Of a DNA stretch of 64,000 bases, positions 34,106-46,400 are shown one piece after another. The stretch comes from Rhabditoides inermis. Taxonomy: Eukaryota; Nematoda; Chromadorea; Rhabditida; Rhabditidae. The stretch covers positions 1 to 64,000 of the forward strand of contig CAWZYM010000132.1 of NCBI GenBank assembly GCA_963966185.1. The letters are read 5' to 3'. The position numbers and the translations under genes were made by a program. Each line of letters starts with the position of its first letter. The stretch's first letter is position 1. The notes beneath the pieces are model-generated. The model was not told where the DNA came from. It did no database searches and saw only the letters and a program-made list of their open reading frames with translations.

Positions 34106-36228
34106 GTTATTAATAATAATAAGTTTATTACCGTGTACATTTGGAGAAACAGTGCAAAACAGCATAATGAGCAATGGCATACGGTAAGAAGAAAAACAAA
34201 GTGAAAATGATACAGAAAGCATCGAATGTTGACTACAGTCTACGAATCTTCGAAACTGGCAACAAATGGGGATTACTTTCTAGGAAGGATTTTACAGTTT
34301 CATGTTTTGCAGACATTACTATGGAAGGGGGGAGTGAGTTCCAAAGCCTATAAATCCCGTTGAAAAACGCACTGCTCTTAAGGGCTGTATCAAAACACGG
34401 AACCACGCGCCACCCATGAGAAGTGCGAGAACGAGTTGGTACAAAGTTGAAAAGACCATGATAGTGAAGGTATGTAGAGTTTGTGGTCACTTTATGCATG
34501 TATGTCACATCATTCAGAATGCGCCGTCGCTCTAATGTTTGTAAGCCAAGAAGTTGTAATCGTTGGGGATAGGTGAGTGAGAACAAACCAGCGCGGCAAC
34601 ATATTCGGCGCGTATAGTATCGCTGCACAGATTCGATCGAATTCACCGATTCCACATCCTGAGGGTTCCACAACTCAGTGCAGTACTCTAATTTACATCG
34701 GAAATAAGTAACGTAGGCAACAACCAAGACATGTAAATTTCTTGTTTGATAAACCCTCAGGAAATCATTAATTGAATTGAGCGTATTTTGAATGATGAGA
34801 TCATAGTGAGCGTCAAATACCAGAGAAGTGCTCATTGTGATGCCTAAATCCCGGACTGAGTGAGCAGGTGCGTGGGTAGTGCCGCTTGCTATATACTCGA
34901 ATCGGGGATTTCGGCGACCAATGTGCAAAATTTGTGTCTTTTCAATGGAAATTTGTAATCCCCATTGATGAGACCAATCAGTAACTGTGTCAATGGCACA
35001 TTGAAACTTGGATTTGGCAGAAAGATCGTCCTTATCAAATGCGAAAGAAATTTTTAAATCATCTGCATATAGCTCACACGAAACATAATCAGGCAAATGC
35101 GCTATGATGTCATTGATATACACATTGAACAGAATTGGGCCCAGACACGACCCTTACGGCACGCCGCAATTGACGAGTCTTGGTGCGGAGAGTTCCTCTC
35201 CTACCATGACCTGTTGTAGGGATCACAACGTGAGATGTAGAGAGTGAGGCGAAATCATGTAACATATTATCACTGGACGCATGATGTGCTCTAATTAGCA
35301 TAGAACGATTCGCCCTTTCGCGCTGATTCCAACGATATTTTATTTATGGGATCATGTACCCTGTAAAGTGGTGAAAATCGATAAAAAGTGATATGATGAC
35401 GTCATATTTCTTTGATCTAGCCGCCATTGCCCAAAACGAGTAATGAAAAATGATGTTATAAGAGACGTATTTCATCAAGTACTGATCGATTACAATCAAA
35501 CAAAGCGTATTGCTACTATGTTAAACGAATATATTCATAATTTAACTATCAATGACGTCATAAGTGTTTTGATCTAGCCGCCCTCTGTCGCATTTTCCCT
35601 ATGTGAGCGCGCGCTCGGGTGCGCGCGCCGCGCGGAATTTGAGCGCAATGTGAACGATGAACCCTATGAACATTATATATTTTTAAAATCAGCTTGAAAT
35701 GAACTACATTAATGAACCAATTGCTATACCATATCCAAACATCTGAAAATGTCATTGTGGTCCCTAGACCTGTTGGCAACGGTCGGACAGGAAGCTACGA
35801 ATCCACCCCTACATTTCCTCTTACACCGAGCGAATGCAACTTATCAAATAAAAAAGAATGGTTTATAGTGTCGAATGCTTTCTTAAAATCAAAGTATATG
35901 CAATCAATCACAAAACCGTTAGAAACATGTTTTAACCAATGACTATAGCACTGAATGAGTTGAGCGCCTGTCGAACGATTCTTGCGAAAGCCAAACTGTT
36001 TAGAGGAGATAAGGTTATTTGATTCGAGGAATGAAGTCAATTGTTTTACAAAAATACGCTCAAGAACTTTGGCAACACTGCTGGTAAGACTAATAGGACG
36101 GTAGTTGGAGATGTTATCACGAGATCCCTTTTTGAACAATCGCTTGATATATGCCAGTCTCCAGATTCGGGGAACGGCGCAAACCGATGTGGACATTGAA
36201 CAGAGAATTGAGAGTGGTACACTAATAG
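34106..36228 (-). mobile_element. Non-LTR retrotransposon (LINE), 5'-truncated, ORF2 broken
   Basis: Minus-strand reverse transcriptase: IWRLAYIKRLFKKGSRDN, SNYRPISLTSSVAKVLE, FDFKKAFDTINHS (upstream part, to about 35776); then after an inserted element QVMVGEELSAPRLVNC, a stop (TAA, 35156-35154) exactly where the conserved VPQGS glutamine should be, LGPILFNVYINDI, the catalytic YADD at about 35058-35069, and the C terminus to 34235. The 3' tail ends in (TTA)n near 34112-34128. Clade is Jockey/CR1/L2-like by motif; not resolved further. The nonsense codon and the insertion make it inactive. Confidence 0.9.
35217..35766. mobile_element. Non-autonomous DNA element nested in the LINE
   Basis: A 550-bp insert with ends TAGGGATCACAA and (inverted) TAGGGACCACAA, flanked on both sides by GACCTGTTG (35208-35216 and 35767-35775). 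Removing it plus one GACCTGTTG restores the LINE reading frame across WIRSFLSDRCQQV. A hAT-like TIR with an 8- or 9-bp target duplication fits best. No ORF of note. Confidence 0.85.
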
Positions 36229-36544
36229 TATAGTGGGCCCGCAAATGAGTTCCGATCTTTTGACGAGAGACATTAGGGTGGTTAGACAACGATCAAAACC
36301 CTTTGGATGATGTTTTCAATTTGACAAAATTTTGCGATAATACCCTAGATCGAACCCTCGAACCGCTGCTTGATGAGCGAGAGCGTTACCACTGCGCCAT
36401 GTGGACATGTGAGAGTATCAGTGGGATAGAGATATGAACGGCAAAAACAAGATGCTGCGCATTTCGTTCAGTATACTGTATGTTCAAAATCCACGATAAT
36501 GTTTTCAACGAAAAATCCTGAGCTAAGTGCGAGCTTATTATATC
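36229..36544 (-). mobile_element. tRNA-bearing TIR element, copy 2
   Basis: Opposite-orientation copy of 26028-26347, with the same ends (TATAGTGGGCCCGCAAATGA; TATAATAAGCTCGCACTTAG from the right). The tRNA-like core on the minus strand has A box ATGGCGCAGTGGTAACGC and B box GGTTCGATCTAGG. Directly abuts the 5'-truncated end of the LINE. Confidence 0.7.
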
Positions 36545-36762
36545 TACCGTGTTCTTCAGAAAAGTGTGAGTGATGCCCTAGTGTTCGTTTTTTTTATTCT
36601 TTCAGATACATTTCATGTGCGTTTCGGACACTCAATGTCAGTGAAATATTGCGATCTATCGAAACAATTTATTGAAACACACGACAATAACAGGTGTGTG
36701 TGATAATTAAACTATCTTCTTCTTTTTTGTTTTACAAATATGTAGAGGTGAGGGAAAGTGAT

Positions 36763-36763
36763 A

Positions 36764-36810
<47 letters not shown>

Positions 36811-36875
36811 AGGGAGAGAGAGAGAAAGAGACGGAGAGAGACGGAGAGAGACGGAGATAGACGGAGAGAGAGACG

Positions 36876-36912
<37 letters not shown>

Positions 36913-36980
36913 GGAGAGAGAGAGACGGGGAGATAGATGGAGAGAGAGAGAAACGGAGAGAGAGAGAGAGCGGGGGGGGG
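36763..36980. repeat. (GA)n/(GAGACG)n array
   Basis: About 220 bp of GA dinucleotides with interspersed GACGGAGA variants, ending in a G-run. Intergenic. Confidence 0.9.
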
Positions 36981-37211
36981 GCGAGATCGTCATTCAACTT
37001 GCATATGCAGGATATCGTAGAAACTGTCGAAGTTTGAGCTCGACAAAACAAATGAATTCAAAAATTCATGCCTCCGGATTCGATAGGGTCAGAAGGAACT
37101 GACGAAAAGTTCGTACAACCTGAAAGTGTTATGTTATTAAATATAAATGTGGTGATATCATACCTTACTTGGATTCGCGAACGAAATCGAAAATAAATCG
37201 AACCATGTATA

Positions 37212-37805
37212 TAGGGTATTCCCCCCGTTCACGGTACGCTTGCTCACTCGCCGCATATTTTCAAGACAACATTTCATCGCATTTGGTGGCTCTATCGGTC
37301 CGCGCGGGATCATTCGACCGCGCAATTCGCGCGCTTGGCGGTCTGATTGTATCGAAATGAGGGTCATTTGCAAGTCAAATGAAGCAGATCTTAGCATCTT
37401 CCGGAGCTAATAACTCCGTTCAAAAAATTTCTAATTTTTTGTCCTTCGGACAGAGGAACACTGAGACTGTTCCCAAGAGATTGTCGGCTCGCTTTTGTTG
37501 ATATCGCTTCTCCAAATATTATGAATCATGAAAAACCTCCAAAATGCATAGCTTCAATAGGTGATTCAGTGTTTCTCTAATAACTTTGTTCAAACTCCAC
37601 CAAAAAATTTCAAACTTCGGGAGAGTGAACCTCTGGGTACTACCAACAGATTGTCGGCTCGATATTTGTGATTTTCTTTTGGGAAGAGCTCATTTGAGCT
37701 CGAAAACATCAAAAAGTGCCTCTTTTCAACGTCATTTTCTCATTGTCTGGTTCGTGTCTGGAACGACCGAGACAATTGCGTACCGTGAAAATGGGGGATA
37801 CCCTA
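37212..37805. mobile_element. MITE, Tc1/mariner-like, TA target
   Basis: 594-bp element with about 28-bp imperfect TIRs: left TAGGGTATTCCCCCCGTTCA, right inverse TAGGGTATCCCCCATTTTCA, both continuing CGGTACGC, flanked by TA on each side. The interior has two related segments sharing AGATTGTCGGCTCG. No transposase. Confidence 0.8.
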
Positions 37806-37989
37806 TAGTGACAGTCACCCAAAACATCATCTCTATTTCGCACATCACCATTTCTCCAGTTCATTCGCACTTGTCGAGAGCATGATGTAAATCGCTTCGT
37901 GCAGTCACCTGGTCATAATATGTCATATTATTTTCTGCTCTTTCTTATTTTCTGCTCTTTCGCTCGCGCTGAGCGGCTGTATCTCCGTC

Positions 37990-38745
37990 ATGCCGAAAGG
38001 CAAAACATCCAAGTCTTCCAGCAATTCTTCCAAGCGTGCCAATTGTGGCACTATTTCAACTGATTGTACGACTCCCATTCCTTTGTCTCCTACGCCTATT
38101 CCATTCCTCACTCCTGACCTGTCGCCTACTTCCATTTTGAACTCGGCTGACCACCTTCGCGACTTCCTCTCGCAAACATTGAATGAACTGAGCATCACCC
38201 TGGGTGCTCGTCTGTGCAGTATGGTGAACGAATCCATCGCCTATCTGGAGGAGCAGATCGAGGAGCTGAGGCAGAGGATCGACGAGCTCGCCAAACCCAA
38301 GGAGACATCTGTATCTGTGAGTCCACCGATTGTCACACCTATTGGAGATGGAGAGGAGAGGAGGAAGCGCGTCATTCTGACCCGTGTATCCCGATCCCAT
38401 CGGAGCTACTTCTTCGAAAACACTACCCTGTTTGGGGTGAAGACGACTGATTGCCGAATTGTTGCCGACCGTGATGGTGACGTGTTCAACACCTTGCTGC
38501 TCTCCTTCAACTGCCCCGAGGATGCCACCTCTTTCATCCGCAAATTCAACATGGACTGTCTTGCGAGAGACTGTCCAGCGAGAGCCCGCCCCGACTACTG
38601 CCCGGAGGATGCTGCCAAGTACGCTGCCGCCTGGAGGGAGGCGATTCGACTCAACGACACTGCTGGCCGGCGCGAGTCGACTGTGCGAGGACTCGAGCTG
38701 TTCAAGTTGCGACTGCCCGGTCAGTGGACAAAGATTGACCGCTAA
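37990..38745 (+). CDS. Intron-free ORF1-like protein of a stand-alone retroelement, 251 aa
   Basis: Single open frame from ATG to TAA. Ser/Thr/Pro-rich N terminus; a coiled coil at about 78-103 (YLEEQIEELRQRIDELAKP); then an RRM-like region (RKRVILTRVSRSHRSYFF, later VFNTLLLSFN) and a Cys/Arg/Pro segment (ARDCPARARPDYCPED). The layout, coiled coil then RNA-binding fold, is that of LINE ORF1 proteins. There is no reverse transcriptase downstream; the unit ends in an ATT-rich tail at about 39110-39137 resembling the local LINE tails. No frame disruption is visible. Lack of introns contrasts with every host gene here. ORF1 identity is inference. Confidence 0.55.
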   Translation: MPKGKTSKSSSNSSKRANCGTISTDCTTPIPLSPTPIPFLTPDLSPTSILNSADHLRDFLSQTLNELSITLGARLCSMVNESIAYLEEQIEELRQRIDELAKPKETSVSVSPPIVTPIGDGEERRKRVILTRVSRSHRSYFFENTTLFGVKTTDCRIVADRDGDVFNTLLLSFNCPEDATSFIRKFNMDCLARDCPARARPDYCPEDAAKYAAAWREAIRLNDTAGRRESTVRGLELFKLRLPGQWTKIDR

Positions 38746-39166
38746 ACTTCTATCTACAGTCTCTCTTTTCACATGTTGCTCTTATTCGTTATTTGTATCT
38801 TCCTTTTTGTATCATGTTTCTCCTCTTTGTATCTTATGCATTCAGTTCATTTCATCATTTCATCATTGTTCACAATTTCGCTCATTCATCTATTTTCTCA
38901 AATTCATAGTTTTCACTTCGATCGATGTGTTACACGTTTCTTTCGCACTTTCGTCTGATATCTTATCTGACTGTCTTTGCAATCGCCATGTTTTGTTTTG
39001 TGTTTCTCTTTCCCCCGTTCTCTTCTCTCACGCAGAGAAACTGTCGCGCCCGTCATAAGTGCTCTTGAAGCCTGCGGGAATAGAAAATATTTGTGAATCA
39101 CTCGCAAATAGATAAATATTATTATTATTTTAAGTGCAGCATTAAATAGTAAAAAAAAAATGTCCT

Positions 39167-39244
39167 GGAAAATTCATCACTTCATCACTTTGACTTCATC
39201 ACTTCAGTGTTAAAGTCATGAAGTGATGAAGTGATGAATTTTCC
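39167..39244. repeat. Perfect 24-bp-arm hairpin
   Basis: GGAAAATTCATCACTTCATC... and its exact inverse flank a 30-bp centre that repeats the same TTCATCACTT motif. Lies just upstream of the conserved module preceding CMC1. Confidence 0.8.
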
Positions 39245-39269
39245 AAAATACCTTAAAAAATAGACACAA

Positions 39270-39485
39270 TAAAATGTGTAGTGCATAGTGAGCGTGCACT
39301 TTAGTGCGAATAATGTACTACTAGTTCTTAACTTTTTTTTGGAAATAAGTATCAATCTTTTTTTGTTTGTGTTTGTTTGTATGTTTTATATTATAATACA
39401 TAACATCAGCACAGTATCCCCCTCCTGCACATGTTCGCTTTCAGTAGCTAGAACGCGGTTGGTGTGGGATGCGCGTTGAGTGAAG
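39270..39485 (+). promoter_or_regulatory. Conserved module upstream of CMC1, copy 2
   Basis: Matches the module at 24580-24792: AGCGTGCACTTTAGTGCGAA in block 1, and TTTCAGTAGCTAGAACGCGG plus GTTGGTGTGGGATGCGCGTT in block 2. It ends about 100 bp before the CMC1 ATG at 39589. Confidence 0.45.
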
Positions 39486-39588
39486 TGTGTTGTTTATGTA
39501 TTTTAAATGTATATTGTTAGTTTGTTTAATTCATTATGATTCTAATATAATTTTCGTAAACTACATAATGATGTATGTTACGTTATAG

Positions 39589-41149
39589 ATGACAGAACCG
39601 ACGCAAGAGCCTCTGCTCAAGACCGACAATCTTCACAACCTCAAGGTATGTCCTGTGTGTTTTGATTTCTCTAATGTGTGTCTGTGCAGGAGGGTGAGAT
39701 CTACTGCGATCCGGAGACGGGCAAGAAGTACCGCGTGCGCAAGACGATCCTGCCCCACTACTCGAGCAGCGGACCGCACGGACTCGGTGAGTAATGTCTC
39801 GATTGAATGTGGGCATAGCAAAAGTTGGAGGATGCACGGTGGAGCCGTGCCCTTTACCATCCGTTCAATCATTATCAACTATGACATAACTTTTAACTTG
39901 TTCTATTGAACGGGGCGAGCTGCCAAGCCTTCACGGTGGCGCGGAGGACTCGCCTGCACCGCGTATTTTCGGAGGCTTCTGCTGGTCGTCGGTGCAATGA
40001 TCCCCACACATTGAATGTTTGCAGGCGACCCCGACGACCGCACGCTGCGTCGACTGGAGGCGGACGTGATCATCCCCAACCGCATGAACGCTCAGATCGA
40101 GAAGGTCGAGTGCAACGCCGCCTACATGGGTGAGTATTGATTGATTATTGATTTCATTATTAAGTTACTGAAATTTTCGTGATTTTGTTATTCATATCCT
40201 TGCTGACTTGCTCTATACTACTTTTTGTTGTACCCGACAGGTGTTAGCGTACCTCACCTGTCGTCACGTCTTGCTAATCTCGCTTGCCCGATTATCGCTC
40301 GATTATTTACGAGTCTGTTCCTTGTTGTTCTCACGGGGTGGCTATACTGGTTGACAGGGACTGTGTGGAGGTCAGGAGTGACTATGTAGTATAGTGTGTT
40401 AGTATCATCGACAAGAATCCTTCACGAGAAACCAGTGAAGCGGCGGGAAGTACCCTCATTTAGAAGCAGCTATGGCGCGAGGAGCCGAAGAGTGACTGAA
40501 CACTCGGCATACTTGACTTATGCGATATGCCCGGTGTTCCTTCGCAACCGCGTTTTATGGGCTCTCGTGTTTTTTTCCTCAGCGCGTGTGAGAAAGTGCT
40601 TTCCGATTTGACTCCTCGTGACCATTTCACTGTAACACGGCTTCTGGATGTTGTTGTACCTGTTACACTCACGTTCACTAATGTATTGCGTTTGAGAGAG
40701 AGAGAGAGAGAGGGAGGGAGATGTGTTTCAGAGCTGATCAAGTGTTTCCGTGCTGACGGCGCGGTGAAGGGCCTTCAGTCGTGCAAGCCCGCACTCGGAG
40801 ACTTCAACCGATGCAAGTACGAAAAGTACGTGGGTTTTCACGTTTGTTTACATTATTTACGTTGTTTACCTGTTTGTTTACATTTCATTCGCAGGTTCCA
40901 CGATGTGGCGTACCGCGAGCGCATCACTGACGAGTACCTCAAGGAGCGCTCCGAGGTGCGTGTACATTCTTTGTCAATTTTATTTTATTTTGAGGTTTAC
41001 TAAATGAGTTACCAGTACTGTTACTGTATGAATGTTTCGTTATTGATTTATCGATTGATTACATCCAGGCTCGCCGCACCGGTTTGACGACAAAGCAGCG
41101 CAAGCTGGAGGAGTTCAGGCAGTGGAAGAAGGACAACGAGAGCAAGTGA
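39589..41149 (+). CDS. CMC1: COX assembly mitochondrial protein, CMC1 family (twin CX9C)
   Basis: Six exons: 39589-39645, 39690-39786, 40025-40129, 40732-40825, 40895-40955, 41069-41149 (TGA); phases close to 164 residues. The ATG directly follows a GTTATAG acceptor. The family core starts at about residue 54 (DPDDRTLRRLEADVIIP). Two CX9C motifs, C81/C91 and C104/C114, form the CHCH hairpin typical of intermembrane-space proteins oxidised by Mia40; YLKERSEARRTGLTTKQRK closes the domain as in animal CMC1. CMC1 helps insert copper and stabilise COX1 during cytochrome c oxidase assembly. Unusual: an N-terminal extension of about 53 residues with a DPETGKKYRVRKTIL segment, longer than in the human protein (about 106 residues). 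First gene of a likely operon. Confidence 0.9.
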
Positions 41150-41570
41150 GAGTCGCGACGGCCAGACGACGACAGAGACGCAGCGTTTGTGTGAGAGTGT
41201 GATGTAGAAATTATATTATCAAATAACCGTTAATTAGATTGCACTAGTGTAGATATATAGGTGTTGTTGTGTTGAGATGAACAGAAAAAAGAGTTATATG
41301 TGCATATTTCTACGTGAGTGCGCCAAAGCGTATTCCATGAATCGATAAATCCTTTGCTAATTGAGTACTTGATGTTTTTTTGTTTCCAATGTCATTATCA
41401 TCGGTTCGGCGACCGTGAAATATCTGAAAATGTGTTTTTGTAATTAGCGTTTTTTTTATTGTTCAGAATATTTTTGTGGCATGCTTGCTAAAGTGACGGA
41501 TCCGCGGTGAGCGCTGTTGTGATGTGGTTGACCATGTTGTTGTTGTTTACTTGTCTTCATTGTTGGTGTT

Positions 41571-41575
41571 TACAG
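41571..41575 (+). promoter_or_regulatory. Probable trans-splice acceptor of the MTPAP-like gene
   Basis: TTTACAG ends six bases before the ATG at 41582, 426 bp after the CMC1 stop, with no coding exon between. Fits trans-splicing of a downstream operon gene. Confidence 0.45.
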
Positions 41576-41581
41576 GTCCCG

Positions 41582-43403
41582 ATGACTCACTCATCGCCTA
41601 CCCAAACAGCGAAACAGCAACAGCAACACTGCGAGGTGAGATAGTGAATAAGAGATTTGCATAAATTTGCATATGTGCAGGTTTGCGAGGTGGACTACCC
41701 GGCGGGCGAGGAGGCGCGCGAGCTACACGACGTGGGTTACTGTACTTTGAATAGTCTTGAGTACTGTGTGTCTAGTCTGGGAAGCGGCACATGCGCGCGC
41801 GTGCGCAGCGGGAGGCACTCACGGCGCTCGCCCACCGCAGTGTGTTCATCAAGTGGAAGGAGGGAGGAGGAGGGGAGGGAGGCAGTCAGACAGGGCTCAC
41901 CAAGGATCAGGTCGCCGAGGCGATGACCACGGTGAGAGAATGATTTGATTTGTAATTTTATCATTGATTGATTGATGATGTTGTGTTCAAGTGTTCATGG
42001 AAACGCCTTGATAACCATAATCGCTCATGTCCAGATCGGCCCTGTGGAGCGTGTGTTGCACCGTGCGGACGCGCACTACGCGATCGTCGAGTTCGCCGAC
42101 GAGGAACACGCACAGATGGCAGTCCTGCAGAGGAACATGAGCGTCGCCGGGGTGAGAGCGGGGGAGGGAGGGGGAGGGGATGTCGGTGTTCAGGTCCACT
42201 ACGAAATGTCGCACCGTACAGTAATGTGGATCGGTGGAGATGGTGAAATTGAAATTTTTTTTTGAAAAAAGCTTAGAAGTATGCGAGGCGATTGAGTGAC
42301 ATTTCGTGTTGGGTTGTTGCGACCAGTGTTTGAGGAAAGGGAGAGAGATTAGAGGCTTCACTTTTGGGTTCTTGATTGAACAGTGTTGTGCTTGAGATTT
42401 CTAGAAGTGCAGTTACAGTGTCTTCAGTATAATTTCGTTATTGTTGTTTGCTATGCGACGTGTGAATGCCAAAGTCGTGAGTGTTAGGTTTCGTGGGTGG
42501 GGTTTGACAGGTGGCATAGAGAGCTGAGTAATTCACTGCAAGTTATCTGACTGATTATTATTATAATGGCTACTTTACTGTGTTTCATCCCGGATGTGAG
42601 TGTTTGTTAATTATTCAAAAATGTAACAGTATCATATCAGGCTAGTTTTCGTTATCGTTTGAATATATCTGACGAGGGAGTTGTTTTAGGTCCTCGGTTT
42701 TAGGTTTTAGGTCGTGAGTGTGTAAATAGTAACAATAATTTTGTGTAAGCAGTAATTTTGCATCAATGTAGCTGAAGTGACAAGAAACTTTCTCATTTAT
42801 GTCATGTCTCTTGTTGTAGGTGTCGGTGTTGGTGTCTGAGCGGAAGCTGAACTTCAGTGCGCCTCCGAGCGAGAAGAAGACGATCGATGTGATGACGGTG
42901 AGTGGACAGGCAGGGGACAAAGTCAGGGAGACAGGCAATCGGGATCATTATATTATTAGACTTGTTTCACATAGCGTTTTCACTATTTTGATAGATACAT
43001 ATGTATTATGTTTCAATGAGGCTTTATGGCTGAGGCTGAGAACAAAGTTGGTCAACTAATTTTGTACCGGACCGGTTTTGTGTAGACTCTTTTGCTTGTT
43101 CAGGTGGCGTCCTCGACTCTGTCCGGTCGCTCGTTTGTCGAGCAGATCGACATTGTCGTCGATCATATTGCACTCAAGCCCAAGCAGGTACGCATATTCG
43201 CTTTATGTACTACTCGAATCTGTGAAATGTACGTTGTACGTTTATATTACTAAGGTTGACTGTTGTGCGAGTCAATATGTCATTGATAATTTCTTTATAT
43301 TGCGAGTCTGATATTAATGTGTTGTCAGCTGGCTGAGCGGGAGGCGTACGCGACGCGCATCGAACACGAACTCGCCAAGTTCTTCGCATCGCCCAAGGTA
43401 CGA

Positions 43404-43480
<77 letters not shown>

Positions 43481-46400
43481 CTCTTTCTCGTCTTGATCTC
43501 TATCGCCTTCCCTGTTCAGGTGAAGGTGTTTGGCTCTAGCATCACGAGCATTGGAACTGTCGACAGCGATATTGTGGGTTGTTCTGTTTCTGCAAATTAT
43601 CCCAATAATTATCTACATCACTCATTGATTTCGTTCATTGTCTGTCGTATTTATAAGAGGTTAAGAATATTTTCTGTCTAAAACATATTTTGCGATTTTT
43701 TCGCTCAAATTCAAAATAAGACCCTCGTCTTGTATGGAACATGGCGACAGATAATATACTATCCTAGGTATGTCATGTCATGTTGAACAGTTAAACATGT
43801 CCACTACGCCTGACAGGACGTGATATTCATTCCTAGACATGAAATACCATGGTGAACATGTCCCTCTTGCAGGACGCGTCGGTGTCGTTCGACTCGGTGC
43901 CGGACGAGCAGATGGTGCGAGGGGGGAGGTTCATCGACATGGGCAGGGACAAGTACACTCTGCTCACGGCGGACACGCAGGTGGGGAGAGGAGGAGAGGA
44001 GAGGAGAGGAGAGGAGGGAGGGAGGGAGGGAGGGAGGGAGAGAGAGAGAGAGAGAGACGTGATGAGTGGTGATTTCAGACGCTGCGCGGTCGCCGCGTGC
44101 ACGCGGACGAGATGCTGCGACTGAGTCCGGCAGGTGGGTGGAGGAGAGGGAGGAGAAGGAGATTGAGATGCTGATGAAGAGGTATCGCTCAACTGTTGTT
44201 GCATGGTTTTTGTTCGTCGGATCAATCAATTATTATGTATGGTCTGATTTTCAAAAAGTCTTACGTGACCGAAAAATATTTGTTGATGGAGTAGAATGTA
44301 AATTTGTGCAGGTCCATTCTTGCGTCGTCTTCAGACCGTGCCCGTTTCGTGTCGAAGGTGTTGAACGAGGTTCGGAAGGAGGTTGGCTGGCTGGGCCACC
44401 AGAGACCCGTCCTCGACGCCCGCTGCCCCATTGTACGGTTCATCGCCGACAGAACGGTGAGGAGGAGGGAGAAGTGCGAGTAGATGGGTGTTCTATAGAA
44501 TAGAGCCTTATAAAATGACACATTACAAGCAATAGCGTATTGGTGATATGATAAATAAGTGTAGCGTATTTGTTGTGGTCAAGAGCGACACTTTTTAAGA
44601 TTGCAAACGACAGTGTATTGTTGATACGAAAGATGTGTGTAGCGTATTTGTTATTGCCAAAAGATTAGCTTATACCAGAATCATAGCGAGTGGTAGCGTA
44701 TTGGTCATATCAAAGGCGAGTGTAACGTAGTTGCTGTGGAAGTCTGATGGAGGTTGTCATTCTCATTTCAGGTGTTGATCGACCTGTCGATGGACAACCG
44801 TCTGGGAGTGGCGAAGAGCGAGTGGCTGAGGGATGTGATCGAGGCGGACAAGGGACGGAAGATGGGACGGATACTGCTGGGGTTCAGGTGGGGGAGGGAG
44901 AGGGAGGGAGGAGAGGAGGAATAGGAGTTTCTACTTCGTCAACTATTACGTTTCAGATAGATGAGTAGTTTCTGGGTGTATGTTGTAAATAATTTCAACG
45001 TTATTAGGATGGCTCACTAGTTGACTTTGAATGTTTGCAGGTTCTGGGCGCTGTCCAACGGGCTCTTCGATCCGGTCACGAACACTCATGTGAGTGTTTT
45101 TTTATTTGAAATATTTTTGTATTTCACTTTCATCCGTGATTTATATGTTTCGACAATGAAATGTAGGTTCTTGATTATATGTCGCTTTAATATAGTACAG
45201 TGTAATTATCAGTCATAATGTTGATGTTGATAGTTCAGTCCGATTCTCTCTTCAGAAGGGCCAGTTCAACGCGTACATGCTGAATCTGATGTGTGTGGCA
45301 TATATGCAGACGGTGGGGCTGCTACCCGCAGTGGAGTTCACGGACAAGGAGGTGGGGAGGGAGAGGGGAGAGAGAGGGGAGGGAGGGAGGTAGAGAGAGG
45401 AAGAGAGAGAGAGAGGAAGAGAGGGGGGAGGGAGAGACGGTGTGCTTTCAGGAGCTGGCCGGTCGTTTCCGTGTCGACTACGTGGTTCCCGCGTATGATC
45501 TGAGTGGAGTCGACGTGGCCGGCCTGTTCAAGGTGGGGGAGAAGGAAGGGGGAGGGGAGACAAGTGATATTGTCAGGAAGGTCAAGAACGGTGATTCGTG
45601 ATATCATGATTCAAATTGTCTCTGGTGAGATTGAGGCTATGTGTAAGTCCTGTTGTGTAAATATTGCTCGTCTTGGTTTCTCATGTTGTTGAAAACTATG
45701 GTTTGCGGAACGTTTAGATGTTGACTATTGATACATCATACCTATTGTCATGCACGCATTACCGTTTTGGGTAGTAGTAGTTTTGAAAGGTATAGTTTCA
45801 ATTAGTAAGATTTGTGAGTTTACCGAATTGTCTGCACATGCCCTCTCTTTTCAGTCGATTTTCGTGCACTTTGTGGAGACTGACTCCCGTCCTGTGGTGT
45901 ACAGTGTGCGGGAGGGCCGCCTCATTCCCATGGGCGAGTTTGTGGAGAAGTACCCCGAAGAGCAGGCCGACATACGATATGGGCTCATGAATGTGCAGGT
46001 GCGACTATATTGGTTTGCGATATTGATTAACTGATGGAGATTCGAGTCGTCATTGAGGTGGCGACAAGTTCCCTAGTGATTTGTAATTCGCGAAACATAG
46101 TTTCATCGTGGAAAAAACACGCATTTTTGAGGACCCTCTGGAGCTGTCGCACAACGTGACGCAGAACCTGGCGGAGAAGGCGCTGTCGCGGATGCGGCGG
46201 GTGATGATGTACGGACTGGCAGCCATGAAACAACACAAGGTACGGGCACAGCAGTCGTGTTTTAAGGTTTAAGCCTTTCGTACAATTGATGCAACTGAGT
46301 GTGTGCGCTTTTTGTTTGATGGCTGTTGCGTATTTGATGGCTGTTGCATGATGGTCAGTGTGCGGATGTTGAAGGGTGTTGCTTGCAGGACAGCTACTCT

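Noticed and set aside
35110..35301. 63-codon minus-strand ORF MLIRAHHASSDNM...
   Set aside because: It spans the junction of the inserted DNA element and the LINE in the wrong frame.
38056..38772. 238-codon minus-strand ORF opposite the ORF1-like gene.
   Set aside because: Antisense shadow; the plus-strand frame has the coiled coil and RNA-binding-like features.
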